Source: Chloroflexota bacterium (GTDB taxonomy: Bacteria > Chloroflexota > Dehalococcoidia > Lucifugimonadales > JADFKI01). From it: DNA of 5,425 bases. The stretch's first letter is position 1. Every line of letters starts with the position of its first letter. The translations under genes and the position numbers were made by a program. Under the pieces are notes generated by a model. The model ran no database searches. It saw only the letters and a list, made by a program, of their open reading frames with translations, and was not told the origin of the DNA. The DNA lies in NCBI GenBank assembly GCA_009838595.1, contig VXRI01000084.1, positions 1 to 5,425 of the forward strand. The letters run 5' to 3'. Below, piece by piece: positions 1 through 5,425 of the stretch.

Positions 1-379
1 GCGCCATCGCGTCAAGCGGGTTTGTAACCGGCAGAATGATGCATTCCGGCGATTGCTTGACCACTTCTTCTACTACACTGCCGACGATTCGCATGTTCGT
101 CAGCAGCAGGTCGTCGCGGCTCATGCCCGGTCGTCGCGCGATTCCGGATGTGATGACTACGATATCCGAGCCGGCGGTTTCTTCGTAGCCGTTAGTGCCC
201 ACTATGGTGGCGTCCGATCCGAGCACGGGCCCCGATTCAAGAATGTCAAGCGCCTTGCCCTGCGGCAGCCCGTCCACTATGTCCACTAGGACGACATCGG
301 CGAATCCTTTGTCGAATATGCGCTGCGCCGTCGTTGCCCCGACATTGCCCGCGCCCACCACCGTTACTTTGCTTCGCAT
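1..379 (-). CDS. mdh: malate dehydrogenase (LDH-like, NAD-dependent), N-terminal part
   Basis: Malate dehydrogenase catalyses the reversible NAD-linked oxidation of malate to oxaloacetate in the cytoplasm. The gene starts at ATG 379-377 and leaves the window after 126 codons, so about 60% of the usual ~310 residues is missing. Visible motifs are the Rossmann glycine loop GAGNVG (residues 9-14), an acidic residue D33 at the end of the second strand (VDIVDG) expected to bind the NAD ribose, the segment LPQGKALD (38-45), and VTNPLD (118-123). The active-site loop reads [12 protein letters not shown] (81-92). R82 occupies the position that is Gln in lactate dehydrogenases, which marks malate specificity, and R88 is the second conserved substrate arginine. 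The QGKALD and GMSRDDL wording is typical of the tetrameric LDH-like malate dehydrogenases rather than the E. coli dimeric type. An AGGAGA ribosome site lies about 10 bases upstream. The missing catalytic His/Asp pair would lie outside the window. Confidence 0.95.
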   Translation of the reverse strand, partial: MRSKVTVVGAGNVGATTAQRIFDKGFADVVLVDIVDGLPQGKALDILESGPVLGSDATIVGTNGYEETAGSDIVVITSGIARRPGMSRDDLLLTNMRIVGSVVEEVVKQSPECIILPVTNPLDAMA

Positions 380-390
380 TGTTTGTTTAA

Positions 391-396
391 TCTCCT
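391..396 (-). promoter_or_regulatory. ribosome binding site of mdh
   Basis: AGGAGA on the minus strand, with 11 bases between its AGGAG core and the ATG at 379. The spacer (TTAAACAAAC) is A/T-rich and unstructured. The spacing is slightly long, but no other in-frame start is nearby, so it supports the chosen mdh start. Confidence 0.6.
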
Positions 397-406
397 ATCG
401 TGTGTA

Positions 407-466
407 TCAGTCCAGGTGCAGGACGAGAAGCCCGCCCAATCCCAGAGCAATCGATACTCCCCGTTC
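407..466 (-). other. in-frame hydrophobic tail after the stop of the small ORF
   Basis: After the TAG at 469-467 the same reading frame stays open for 19 more codons and ends at TGA 409-407. It encodes a charged start (ERG) followed by VSIALGLGGLLVLHLD, a short glycine/leucine-rich hydrophobic stretch that could be a single membrane-anchoring helix. Small coiled-coil ORFs of this general type often end in such a helix, so the tail may be the severed C-terminus of the neighbouring ORF. It has no convincing start codon of its own. This reading is an inference from frame continuity and hydrophobicity. Confidence 0.35.
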
Positions 467-700
467 CTACGGCCGTTCAACCACCCACAAAATGCTCCTT
501 GTCTCCGTCCTTGCCAAATCCTCTTGCGTGGCAAGGTGTGGCAGTACGGTTTCTATGATGGCTTCCAGCCTGCTCATTCGATCCGCCTGCGTCAGGGATT
601 GCGCTGCCTTTGCTCTTACGTCGTCAATGCCATTTTCGCGCCTCCACACCTTCATCCCACTCACTGCGCGCCCTAAGCATATCCAACGAACTCCCTTCAC
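467..700 (-). CDS. small hypothetical protein with coiled-coil-like helix, possibly truncated
   Basis: Unrecognised 77-residue product lying between icd and mdh in the same direction. The C-terminal half (MSRLEAIIETVLPHLATQED, residues 42-61, then LARTETRSILWVV) has the amphipathic, heptad-like pattern of the short coiled-coil proteins common in environmental bacterial genomes. These typically carry a hydrophobic tail. Here a TAG at 469-467 stops translation just before such a tail, and the frame continues to 407. The start is uncertain. GTG 700 sits inside a perfect inverted repeat, ATG at 655-653 (residue 16) and ATG at 577-575 (residue 42) are alternatives, and the last has a purine-rich AGGCGGA a few bases upstream. 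Function is unknown. It may be a decaying gene rather than a functional one, and a chance ORF cannot be excluded. Confidence 0.4.
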   Translation of the reverse strand: MKGVRWICLGRAVSGMKVWRRENGIDDVRAKAAQSLTQADRMSRLEAIIETVLPHLATQEDLARTETRSILWVVERP

Positions 701-737
701 AACCGTTCATCTCTGAAATGCAATGAAGGGAGTTCGT
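686..737 (-). terminator. 14-bp perfect inverted repeat just after icd (possible terminator)
   Basis: ACGAACTCCCTTCA at 686-699 is exactly complementary to TGAAGGGAGTTCGT at 724-737. The loop is 24 bases and can fold further through TTCA 706-709 with TGAA 714-717. It begins 11 bases past the icd stop codon, which is where a terminator or mRNA-stabilising hairpin would sit. Neither strand has a run of T residues right after the stem, so a classic intrinsic terminator is not well supported. The repeat also contains the GTG start at 700 of the following small ORF, and could instead hide that start or be a copy of a dispersed palindromic repeat. Confidence 0.5.
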
Positions 738-747
738 GTGTCAAGAG

Positions 748-1956
748 TTATCCTTGCGCCGCGACATACTCGTCCCAGCGCGCCTCCACATTCGGGTCTT
801 CGACGGTTTCCATGATGTACTGACCGAACTCGGCGCTCGTAACGCCGGTATCGCGGCCCGTCATTACCATTTTGCGCTCGTACTGCCCGCAGATGTCCAG
901 CGCTTTGTGCAGCTTGCCGCCCAGCGCTTCGAAGCCGATGTGTTCGAGCATCATCGCTCCTGCGCGCACCAACGAGCTCGGGTCGGCGAAGTGTGCTCTG
1001 CCTGTCTCGACCATTCGCGGCGCGCTGCCGTGAATTGCCTCGAACATGCCGTATTGCTTGCCAATATTCGCGCTGCCCGCCGTGCCTACGCCGCCCTGAA
1101 TTTGCGCCGCTTCGTCGGTCAGGATGTCACCGTACAGATTCGGCAACGCCAGAACTTGGAAGTCCTTCTGCCGGGCCGGATTGATGAGCGCGGCGGTCAT
1201 AATGTCGATGTACCAGCCGTCCCATTCGATGCCGGGATACCGCTCGCTGACCATTCGCGCGATGTCTAGGAATTTGCCGTCGGTCGTCTTGACGACATTC
1301 GCCTTGGTTACTATCGTAACGCGCTCTCTGCCGGTGCGCTGCGCGTGCGCGAACGCTGCGTCGATGATGCGCTCGGCGCCCTGGCTAGTGATTACGCGGA
1401 AGTCGATAGCGAGGTCGTCGGACACATTCAAGCCCTGGCTGCCCACCGCGTACATATCTTCGGTGTTCTCGCGGAAGAATGTCCAGTCAATGCCCTGGCT
1501 GGGAACGCGCACCGGTCGTACATTGGCGAACAGGTCCAATTCCTTGCGCATCGACACATTTGCGCTCTCGATGTTTGGCCATCCGTCGCCCTGTTCGGGC
1601 GTGTGGGTCGGGCCCTTGAGCGTTACATGGCACTGTTTGATTTCGGCAAGAACATCGTCTGGGATGGACTGCATCTTTGCGGCGCGGTTCTCGATGGTCA
1701 GCCCGTCGATAACTCTGAACTCGACCTTGCCGGACGCTACCTCGTCGCGCAGCAGGTACTCCAAGACGGCCTGCGTTTCCGCGCTGATGGTGGGTCCGAT
1801 GCCGTCGCCGCCCAGCATCCCGATGATGATAGGGCTGACATTGGAATAGTCAACCCAGTCGCCTTCTTCTTTCAGACGCTCGACCCGCTCCAGCTGCTGC
1901 TGCAAGACAGTTCCGAAGTGCTCTTTCGCGGCTTCGATTGATTGTGTGTTGTCCAC
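748..1956 (-). CDS. icd: isocitrate dehydrogenase, isocitrate/isopropylmalate dehydrogenase family
   Basis: Catalyses oxidative decarboxylation of isocitrate to 2-oxoglutarate in the citric acid cycle. The 402 residues are close to the usual length for the homodimeric enzyme. Motifs follow E. coli Icd: LKGPTHTP (113-120); the isocitrate site S131-A-N133-x3-R137 and R147 (matching S113, N115, R119, R129); FRENTEDMY (161-169) with R162 and Y169 (matching R153, Y160); TKANVVK (217-223) with the catalytic lysine K218; and the metal aspartates D251 (YIDIM) and D277/D281 (NLYGDILTD). The adenine loop is HGSAPRM (309-315). The S-x-N serine argues for isocitrate rather than isopropylmalate, and the mdh neighbour agrees. 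The Lys-Tyr pair that marks NADP use in E. coli is Arg-Met here, so the cofactor is not assigned. An extra N-terminal charged helix (about 1-35) precedes the fold. It starts at GTG 1956 behind a strong AAAGGAG, and the upstream 200-bp gap suggests its own promoter. Confidence 0.93.
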   Translation of the reverse strand: MDNTQSIEAAKEHFGTVLQQQLERVERLKEEGDWVDYSNVSPIIIGMLGGDGIGPTISAETQAVLEYLLRDEVASGKVEFRVIDGLTIENRAAKMQSIPDDVLAEIKQCHVTLKGPTHTPEQGDGWPNIESANVSMRKELDLFANVRPVRVPSQGIDWTFFRENTEDMYAVGSQGLNVSDDLAIDFRVITSQGAERIIDAAFAHAQRTGRERVTIVTKANVVKTTDGKFLDIARMVSERYPGIEWDGWYIDIMTAALINPARQKDFQVLALPNLYGDILTDEAAQIQGGVGTAGSANIGKQYGMFEAIHGSAPRMVETGRAHFADPSSLVRAGAMMLEHIGFEALGGKLHKALDICGQYERKMVMTGRDTGVTSAEFGQYIMETVEDPNVEARWDEYVAAQG

Positions 1957-1961
1957 GCCGA

Positions 1962-1968
1962 CTCCTTT
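1962..1968 (-). promoter_or_regulatory. strong ribosome binding site that fixes the GTG start of icd
   Basis: AAAGGAG on the minus strand lies 5 bases before the GTG at 1956-1954, an almost ideal Shine-Dalgarno match and spacing. It decides the unusual GTG start of icd over any internal ATG. Confidence 0.8.
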
Positions 1969-2067
1969 CGCTCACCGGCAGCGTTGCCAGTATGCAGATA
2001 GTATATTGCCTATTGTCCATCGCCGAATGCGTATGCCTTATGTCTTTGACTTATACCTATATCTATT

Positions 2068-2112
2068 CTTCGTGATGTGAATAACGAGGCGTTCAATTAT
2101 CTTTGTGATGTG
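2068..2112. repeat. imperfect 12-bp direct repeat upstream of icd (possible operator)
   Basis: CTTCGTGATGTG at 2068-2079 recurs as CTTTGTGATGTG at 2101-2112, with one mismatch. The 33-base offset is about three helical turns, which would put both copies on the same DNA face. They lie about 65-110 bases upstream of the candidate -10 box, compatible with an activator site. No regulator family is assigned, and chance recurrence in an A/T-rich gap is possible. Confidence 0.3.
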
Positions 2113-2118
2113 TCTTAC

Positions 2119-2155
2119 GCGAATATCACCCGAGATTCGCATTCTTTAGCGAATC
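2119..2155 (-). terminator. hairpins just after the oadA stop, two alternative pairings
   Basis: GATTCGC at 2134-2140 pairs with GCGAATC at 2149-2155 (7-bp stem, 8-base loop), starting 2 bases after the oadA stop. The same ATTCGC (2135-2140) can instead pair with GCGAAT at 2119-2124 (6-bp stem, 10-base loop). The two hairpins exclude each other. They sit where a terminator for the carboxylase genes is expected, but the stems are short and no T-run follows, so any terminator would be weak. Confidence 0.35.
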
Positions 2156-2157
2156 CC

Positions 2158-4047
2158 CTATGTCGATATGACGGCGAGAACGGCATCTCGCGCGACAGTT
2201 GCGCCAATATCGGCGACTAGCGCCTTCACTACGCCGCTTGTCGGCGCAGGCAGTGTGTTTTCCATCTTCATCGCTTCCAGCACCACGAAGTCGTCACCTT
2301 CCGTGACCGTCTGCCCCGCTTCGACGGCGTATCTCAGCACCACGCCCGGTATCGGCGCGACCACCGCGACTTCGTTCGCTGCCAGGGCAGTCGGGCTTGC
2401 AGACGCCGATTCTCGCTGCGATTTCGGCTCCGGTGTGGGCGCAGTATCTGCTGCCCTTTGCCGTCGAGACCGGCGTCCCCTGCTCACTGTGGTTGCGCGC
2501 GCTGTGGCTGTCTGAACTGCCGCGCCGCTATCGTTCTCGTGCGGCTCTACTTCCACCTCGAAATGCGCACCGTCCACATACACGTTGAAGACGCGCGTGT
2601 CTAGGCTGCGTTCCCTATCAATCTGCGGTGAGGCTGTTGCTGCGTCGTCCGTATCGGTACGCGGTTTCATCTCGTCCGGCATTGGGTCGAGCCCGTGCTT
2701 GATTCGTAGGAATGTCATGCCTGTCGTCGGATATAGCGCGTAGATTAGCGCGTCTTCGATGTTGTCCGACAGGTGCTTGACGGCATCGCGCGCGCCGTCT
2801 AATTCGGGTGGCAGTTGCGAATAGTCCGCACTTTCCATCGGGGCATTGCCAAGGGCTCTTTCGCGCAGAATTGGCGATACTTCGCCCGGCGGCGTGCCGT
2901 ACTTGCCTGCCACATAGTCGCGTACGGGTCCGGTTATCATCTCATAGCGGCCGAACAGCACATTGTTCACCGCTTGCGAGCCTGTCATCTGGCTCAAAGG
3001 CGTAACGAGCGGCGGGTAGCCCATATCCCTGCGCGTGCGCGGAATCTCCGCAAGCACTTCGTCTAGCCGGTCAATGGCATCCGCTTCGCGCAGCTGGGAC
3101 GCAAGGTTGCTCATCATGCCGCCCGGTATCTGATGGTCGAGCGTGCGAGCGTCTATCACCGCCACGCGCGCGCTTTGCAGTTCTCGATGATATTTGGGCA
3201 GCACGCTTTCGAAGTAGTCGTCGATTTCCAGCACCTTGTTGAAATCTATGCGCAGTTCCCGGTCGCCGCCGCGCAATGAGAACAGCAGAGGCTCGATTGC
3301 GGGCTGCGCCGTCCTTAGCGCCAGTGGCGCACAGCAGGTGTCCACGCCGTCCACGCCCGCTTCGATCGCCTTCAGAACCGACATCGCCGCCATGCCGCTG
3401 GTGTAGTGCGTGTGCAATTGCAACGGCACACCGACAGCTTTCTTAAGCGCACCGATGAGCGTGTAGGCGTCGTAAGGCGCAAGCAGCCCGCCCATGTCCT
3501 TGATACAGATGCTATCCGCACCAATCGCTTCGTAATCCTTCGCCTTGCCGAGATAGTAGTCTAGGTTGTAATACGGACCGCCCAGCCTGCCTTCTTCGGT
3601 TACCGAGTAGCAGATTGCCATTTGCAGATGCTTGCCGGCGCTCTTGACTGCCGCCGCCGCTCGCTGCACATTCGCCGTGTCGTTGAGCGCGTCGAACACG
3701 CGGAATATGTCGATGCCGACCTCTGCGGACTGCGCCACGAAGGCGTCAACGACATCGTTCGAGTATGCGCGATAGCCTACGAGCGACTGGCCGCGCAATA
3801 GCATGGACAGAGGTGTGTTGGGTATCAGGCTCTTCAGCACGCGCAGTCGTTCCCAAGGATCTTCGCCAAGGAAGCGCGTGGTGGCGTCGAACGTCGCGCC
3901 ACCCCAAACTTCCATCGCATCGAAGCCCGCAGCGTCCATCGTGGGCGCGATGTCCATCATGTCTTCGAGACGAAGCCGCGTAGCCATCAGACTCTGATGC
4001 CCGTCGCGCAATGTCGTATCGGTTATCTTTACCGTGCTTGCTGCCAT
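2158..4047 (-). CDS. oadA: biotin-containing pyruvate/oxaloacetate carboxyltransferase (OadA/PycB type)
   Basis: This protein moves a carboxyl group between biotin and pyruvate/oxaloacetate. Family members serve as pyruvate carboxylase subunit B, oxaloacetate decarboxylase alpha, or transcarboxylase 5S. The 629 residues show, in order, an HMGL-like TIM barrel (about 5-270), a conserved carboxylase domain (about 290-460), a variable Ala/Arg/Pro-rich linker (about 463-555), and a biotinyl domain (about 558-628). Key residues are TTLRDGHQS (11-19) with metal ligand D15, the likely carbamylated K183 in CIKDMGG, metal histidines H212 and H214 in [19 protein letters not shown] (305-315), and EAMKM (591-595) with biotinylated K594. 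[12 protein letters not shown] stretch (490-500) is the usual lead-in to the carrier domain. The ATG at 4047 has AAGGG 8 bases upstream. No membrane partner (OadB/OadG) is next to it, which weakens the sodium-pump reading. The adjacent PccB-type subunit favours pyruvate carboxylase or transcarboxylase. The choice cannot be settled here. Confidence 0.93.
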   Translation of the reverse strand: MAASTVKITDTTLRDGHQSLMATRLRLEDMMDIAPTMDAAGFDAMEVWGGATFDATTRFLGEDPWERLRVLKSLIPNTPLSMLLRGQSLVGYRAYSNDVVDAFVAQSAEVGIDIFRVFDALNDTANVQRAAAAVKSAGKHLQMAICYSVTEEGRLGGPYYNLDYYLGKAKDYEAIGADSICIKDMGGLLAPYDAYTLIGALKKAVGVPLQLHTHYTSGMAAMSVLKAIEAGVDGVDTCCAPLALRTAQPAIEPLLFSLRGGDRELRIDFNKVLEIDDYFESVLPKYHRELQSARVAVIDARTLDHQIPGGMMSNLASQLREADAIDRLDEVLAEIPRTRRDMGYPPLVTPLSQMTGSQAVNNVLFGRYEMITGPVRDYVAGKYGTPPGEVSPILRERALGNAPMESADYSQLPPELDGARDAVKHLSDNIEDALIYALYPTTGMTFLRIKHGLDPMPDEMKPRTDTDDAATASPQIDRERSLDTRVFNVYVDGAHFEVEVEPHENDSGAAVQTATARATTVSRGRRSRRQRAADTAPTPEPKSQRESASASPTALAANEVAVVAPIPGVVLRYAVEAGQTVTEGDDFVVLEAMKMENTLPAPTSGVVKALVADIGATVARDAVLAVIST

Positions 4048-4055
4048 CTCGTCAG

Positions 4056-4060
4056 CCCTT
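4056..4060 (-). promoter_or_regulatory. ribosome binding site of oadA
   Basis: AAGGG on the minus strand lies 8 bases before the ATG at 4047, supporting that start. The rest of the 75-bp gap (4048-4122) shows no clear promoter or terminator, so oadA is probably cotranscribed with the two genes before it. The preceding small gene ends in tandem stops, TAG then TAA (4125-4120). Confidence 0.6.
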
Positions 4061-4122
4061 GCTATCGAAATCTATCGTCTGTCTGCGCTAGTGCCGTCTT
4101 CTGTCAGTGTTGGACTCGTTTA

Positions 4123-4368
4123 CTAGCGTCCAGTCCATGAGCGTGGACGCGTCGTGAATGTGTCATATTTGCCGAACACATCAAGCATTGCGCTGCGCCT
4201 CCACGCGCTTATGCCAGCGTCGTCAGTATCGTCAACGCCTTGCGTATCGCCTGTCAGACCCGCAGCGCGCGTCTCGTCGTCAAGGTATGCCTGCACAGCC
4301 GCGACGACTGCTGCGAGCATGCTTGGTGGCACGACGCTTTCGGTGCCCTGCGTCCGTGTGATGCGCAT
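4123..4368 (-). CDS. small carboxylase-associated protein (epsilon-like, unrecognised)
   Basis: An 81-residue protein between the two carboxyltransferase genes. Its ATG (4368-4366) shares one base with the TGA of the preceding gene (TGATG), a typical arrangement for translational coupling. A GTG one codon earlier is also possible. It has a helix PPSMLAAVVAAVQAYLDDE (residues 14-32), an acidic spacer (DTQGVDDTDD, 41-50), then ISAWRRSAMLDVFGKYDTF (53-71) and an Arg/Trp-rich end. A helix that starts near a Pro and ends in an AYL motif, an acidic linker, and a W/R-rich tail recall the small epsilon/gamma-type subunits found beside acyl-CoA carboxylase beta genes and OadG-like decarboxylases. No membrane segment is long enough to be convincing. 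A role in holding the carboxylase subunits together is inference from position and shape. Family membership is not established. Confidence 0.7.
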   Translation of the reverse strand: MRITRTQGTESVVPPSMLAAVVAAVQAYLDDETRAAGLTGDTQGVDDTDDAGISAWRRSAMLDVFGKYDTFTTRPRSWTGR

Positions 4369-5425
4369 CACAACGGAATTATCCCGTGCTTGCGGCGCGG
4401 GGATTCCTGCCGCTTGTTCGCGAGCATGTCCAGTGCTCTGTTGACCTTGCTGCGTGTGTCTGCCGGGTCGATCACATCATCGATCAGCCCATGCGCCGCC
4501 GCGATGTACGGATTAACCAGCCGATCGCTGTATTCCTGCACGAGTCGATCTCGCATTGCGTCCGGGTTGTCCGCCGCTTGTATTTCCTCTCGGTGCATAA
4601 TGTTCACCGCGCCGTCCGGTCCCATCACCGCAATCTCGGCGGTGGGCCATGCGTAGTTGATGTCGCCTAGCAAGCCCTTGCTGCTCATCACGATGTACGC
4701 GCCGCCGTAAGCTTTGCGCGTCAGCACGCTGATTTTTGGCACGGTCGCTTCGGCGTATGCGTAAATCAGCTTTGCGCCGTGCCGGATGATGCCGCCGTGT
4801 TCCTGATGCAAGCCCGGCATGAAGCCCGGCACATCGATGAATGTCAGCAGGGGAATGTTGAATGCGTCGCAGAATCGAACGAAGCGAGCCGCTTTGTCCG
4901 ATGCGTTGATGTCTAGCACGCCCGCGATGTGTGACGGCTGTTGTGCTACCACGCCCACACTTCTGCCGTCCATTCGCCCGAACCCGACGATGACGTTGCG
5001 CGCGAATGTCTCGTGCACCGGCATGAAATCGCCGTCGTCCACCACGCTTTCGATGATGTGCGCCATGTTATACGCGGCGTTGGAGTTTTCAGGGATGATG
5101 TGCAACAGTTCGTCGTCGCGCCTGTCCGGGTCATCGGATGACGGTTTACGAAGCGGGTCTTCCATGTTGTTCTGCGGTAGGAACGACAGTAGCCTTTGCA
5201 CAGCGGCGATGCTGTCCGCTTCGGTGCGATGCGCGAAATGCGCCACGCCGCTGCGTGTGGCATGAGCCGCAGCGCCGCCTAGCCGCTCGTGTGTAACCTC
5301 TTCGCCGGTAACCGCCTTGATGACTTCAGGTCCCGTGATGTACATTTGCCCGGAGCCGCGAACCATGAATATGAAGTCTGTAAGTGCAGGGGAGTATGTC
5401 GCGCCACCGGCTGCCGGTCCCAGCA
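4368..5425 (-). CDS. pccB: biotin-dependent acyl-CoA carboxyltransferase beta subunit (PccB/MmdA type), 5' end missing
   Basis: This subunit transfers carboxyl from carboxybiotin to an acyl-CoA, most likely propionyl-CoA giving methylmalonyl-CoA, or the reverse. The frame is open to the window edge, and 351 residues are visible of the usual ~515-530, so about 170 N-terminal residues are missing. The first ATG in the window, at 5366, is internal. The visible part starts at LGPAAGGATYSPALTDF (1-17 of the fragment), the first glycine-pair oxyanion site. It continues with MYITGPEVIKAVTGE, LGGAAAHATRSGVAHF, DVPGFMPG (about 197-204), the second oxyanion site RKAYGGAY (236-243), and NYAWPTAEIAVMGPDGAVNI, and ends with the family-typical KHGIIPL. 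This is the PccB/12S/MmdA branch rather than AccD. The Cys usual in GPCAGG is Ala. The substrate (propionyl- versus acetyl- or methylcrotonyl-CoA) is inferred from family wording and context only. It overlaps the next small gene by one base. Confidence 0.92.
   Translation of the reverse strand, partial: LGPAAGGATYSPALTDFIFMVRGSGQMYITGPEVIKAVTGEEVTHERLGGAAAHATRSGVAHFAHRTEADSIAAVQRLLSFLPQNNMEDPLRKPSSDDPDRRDDELLHIIPENSNAAYNMAHIIESVVDDGDFMPVHETFARNVIVGFGRMDGRSVGVVAQQPSHIAGVLDINASDKAARFVRFCDAFNIPLLTFIDVPGFMPGLHQEHGGIIRHGAKLIYAYAEATVPKISVLTRKAYGGAYIVMSSKGLLGDINYAWPTAEIAVMGPDGAVNIMHREEIQAADNPDAMRDRLVQEYSDRLVNPYIAAAHGLIDDVIDPADTRSKVNRALDMLANKRQESPRRKHGIIPL

Larger units (their letters stand above)
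1957..2157 (-). promoter_or_regulatory. AT-rich intergenic leader of icd with possible -10 box
   Basis: This 201-bp gap between the oadA stop and the icd start is visibly more A/T-rich than the flanking genes and has no supportable ORF. On the minus strand TATACT at 2005-2000 matches the -10 consensus in five of six positions. It would place transcription start near 1993, giving a leader of roughly 35-40 bases that contains the AAAGGAG site. No good -35 hexamer is seen 16-18 bases before it. The gap also holds a 12-bp imperfect direct repeat and small hairpins next to the oadA stop, listed separately. An icd promoter here is likely from layout, but its exact position is a guess. Confidence 0.4.

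Noticed and set aside
195..716. Plus-strand ORF running from mdh through the small ORF
   Set aside because: It crosses the antisense of mdh and of an intergenic region, has Ser/Thr/Arg-rich composition typical of a shadow frame, and has no motif.
739..744. Perfect TTGACA (-35 consensus) on the minus strand just after the icd stop
   Set aside because: No acceptable -10 hexamer is found 15-19 bases downstream, and the spacer would be occupied by the inverted repeat, so a promoter is not supported.
736..1269. Long plus-strand ORFs opposite icd (736-1269, 1124-1849, 1345-1941)
   Set aside because: They lie entirely antisense to a well-supported icd, have no recognisable motifs, and are expected in GC-rich coding DNA where stops are rare in shadow frames.
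2158..4047. Sodium-pumping oxaloacetate decarboxylase alpha subunit as the only reading of oadA
   Set aside because: No OadB- or OadG-like membrane protein is adjacent, and the neighbours are an acyl-CoA carboxyltransferase and cycle enzymes. The sequence alone does not separate this from PycB or 5S.
4946..5263. Minus-strand 105-codon ORF inside the pccB-type gene
   Set aside because: It is out of frame with the clearly conserved carboxyltransferase reading frame, and its Arg/Ser/Thr/Trp-rich sequence has no family features.
5364..5366. ATG at 5366 as the true start of the acyl-CoA carboxyltransferase
   Set aside because: The upstream frame is open to the window edge and encodes the conserved GP-x-AGG-x-x-YSPALTDF segment, so the ATG is internal and the gene is cut by the window.

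Overview
The window carries a block of central-carbon-metabolism genes, all read on the minus strand. In transcription order (high to low coordinates) they are: a biotin-dependent acyl-CoA carboxyltransferase beta subunit (PccB/MmdA/12S type, 5' end outside the window); a small 81-residue protein whose ATG overlaps the previous stop codon; a 629-residue pyruvate/oxaloacetate-type carboxyltransferase with a C-terminal biotinyl domain (OadA/PycB type, equivalent to transcarboxylase 5S fused to 1.3S); an isocitrate dehydrogenase of the isocitrate/isopropylmalate family; a small coiled-coil-like ORF interrupted by an in-frame stop; and the N-terminal third of a malate dehydrogenase that runs off the low-coordinate end. 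The two carboxyltransferases, icd and mdh are clear from catalytic motifs. The two small proteins are not assigned a function.

Layout: 5425-4368 acyl-CoA carboxyltransferase; 4368-4123 small protein; a 75-bp gap with a good ribosome binding site; 4047-2158 OadA/PycB; 2157-1957 an AT-richer intergenic region of about 200 bp with small hairpins, a direct repeat and a possible -10 box; 1956-748 icd, starting at GTG behind a strong Shine-Dalgarno; a 14-bp perfect inverted repeat at 686-737; the small interrupted ORF at 700-467 (407 if read through); and mdh from 379 to the window edge.

Together the genes make metabolic sense. The two carboxyltransferases act on propionyl/methylmalonyl-CoA and on pyruvate/oxaloacetate. 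They could be two separate carboxylases sharing a biotin carboxylase outside the window, or the two halves of a methylmalonyl-CoA:pyruvate transcarboxylase. Both options feed oxaloacetate into the cycle served by isocitrate and malate dehydrogenases. The OadA-type protein brings its own biotin carrier, and no biotin carboxylase is visible.

The organism is a bacterium with moderately GC-rich coding DNA, mixed ATG/GTG starts and standard Shine-Dalgarno sequences. The short coiled-coil ORF type, the LDH-like malate dehydrogenase and the split carboxylase genes would fit an uncultured Chloroflexota (for example SAR202/Dehalococcoidia) or a similar lineage. That placement is inference from general family resemblance, not from a marker gene. 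No rRNA, tRNA, mobile element or CRISPR array was seen.
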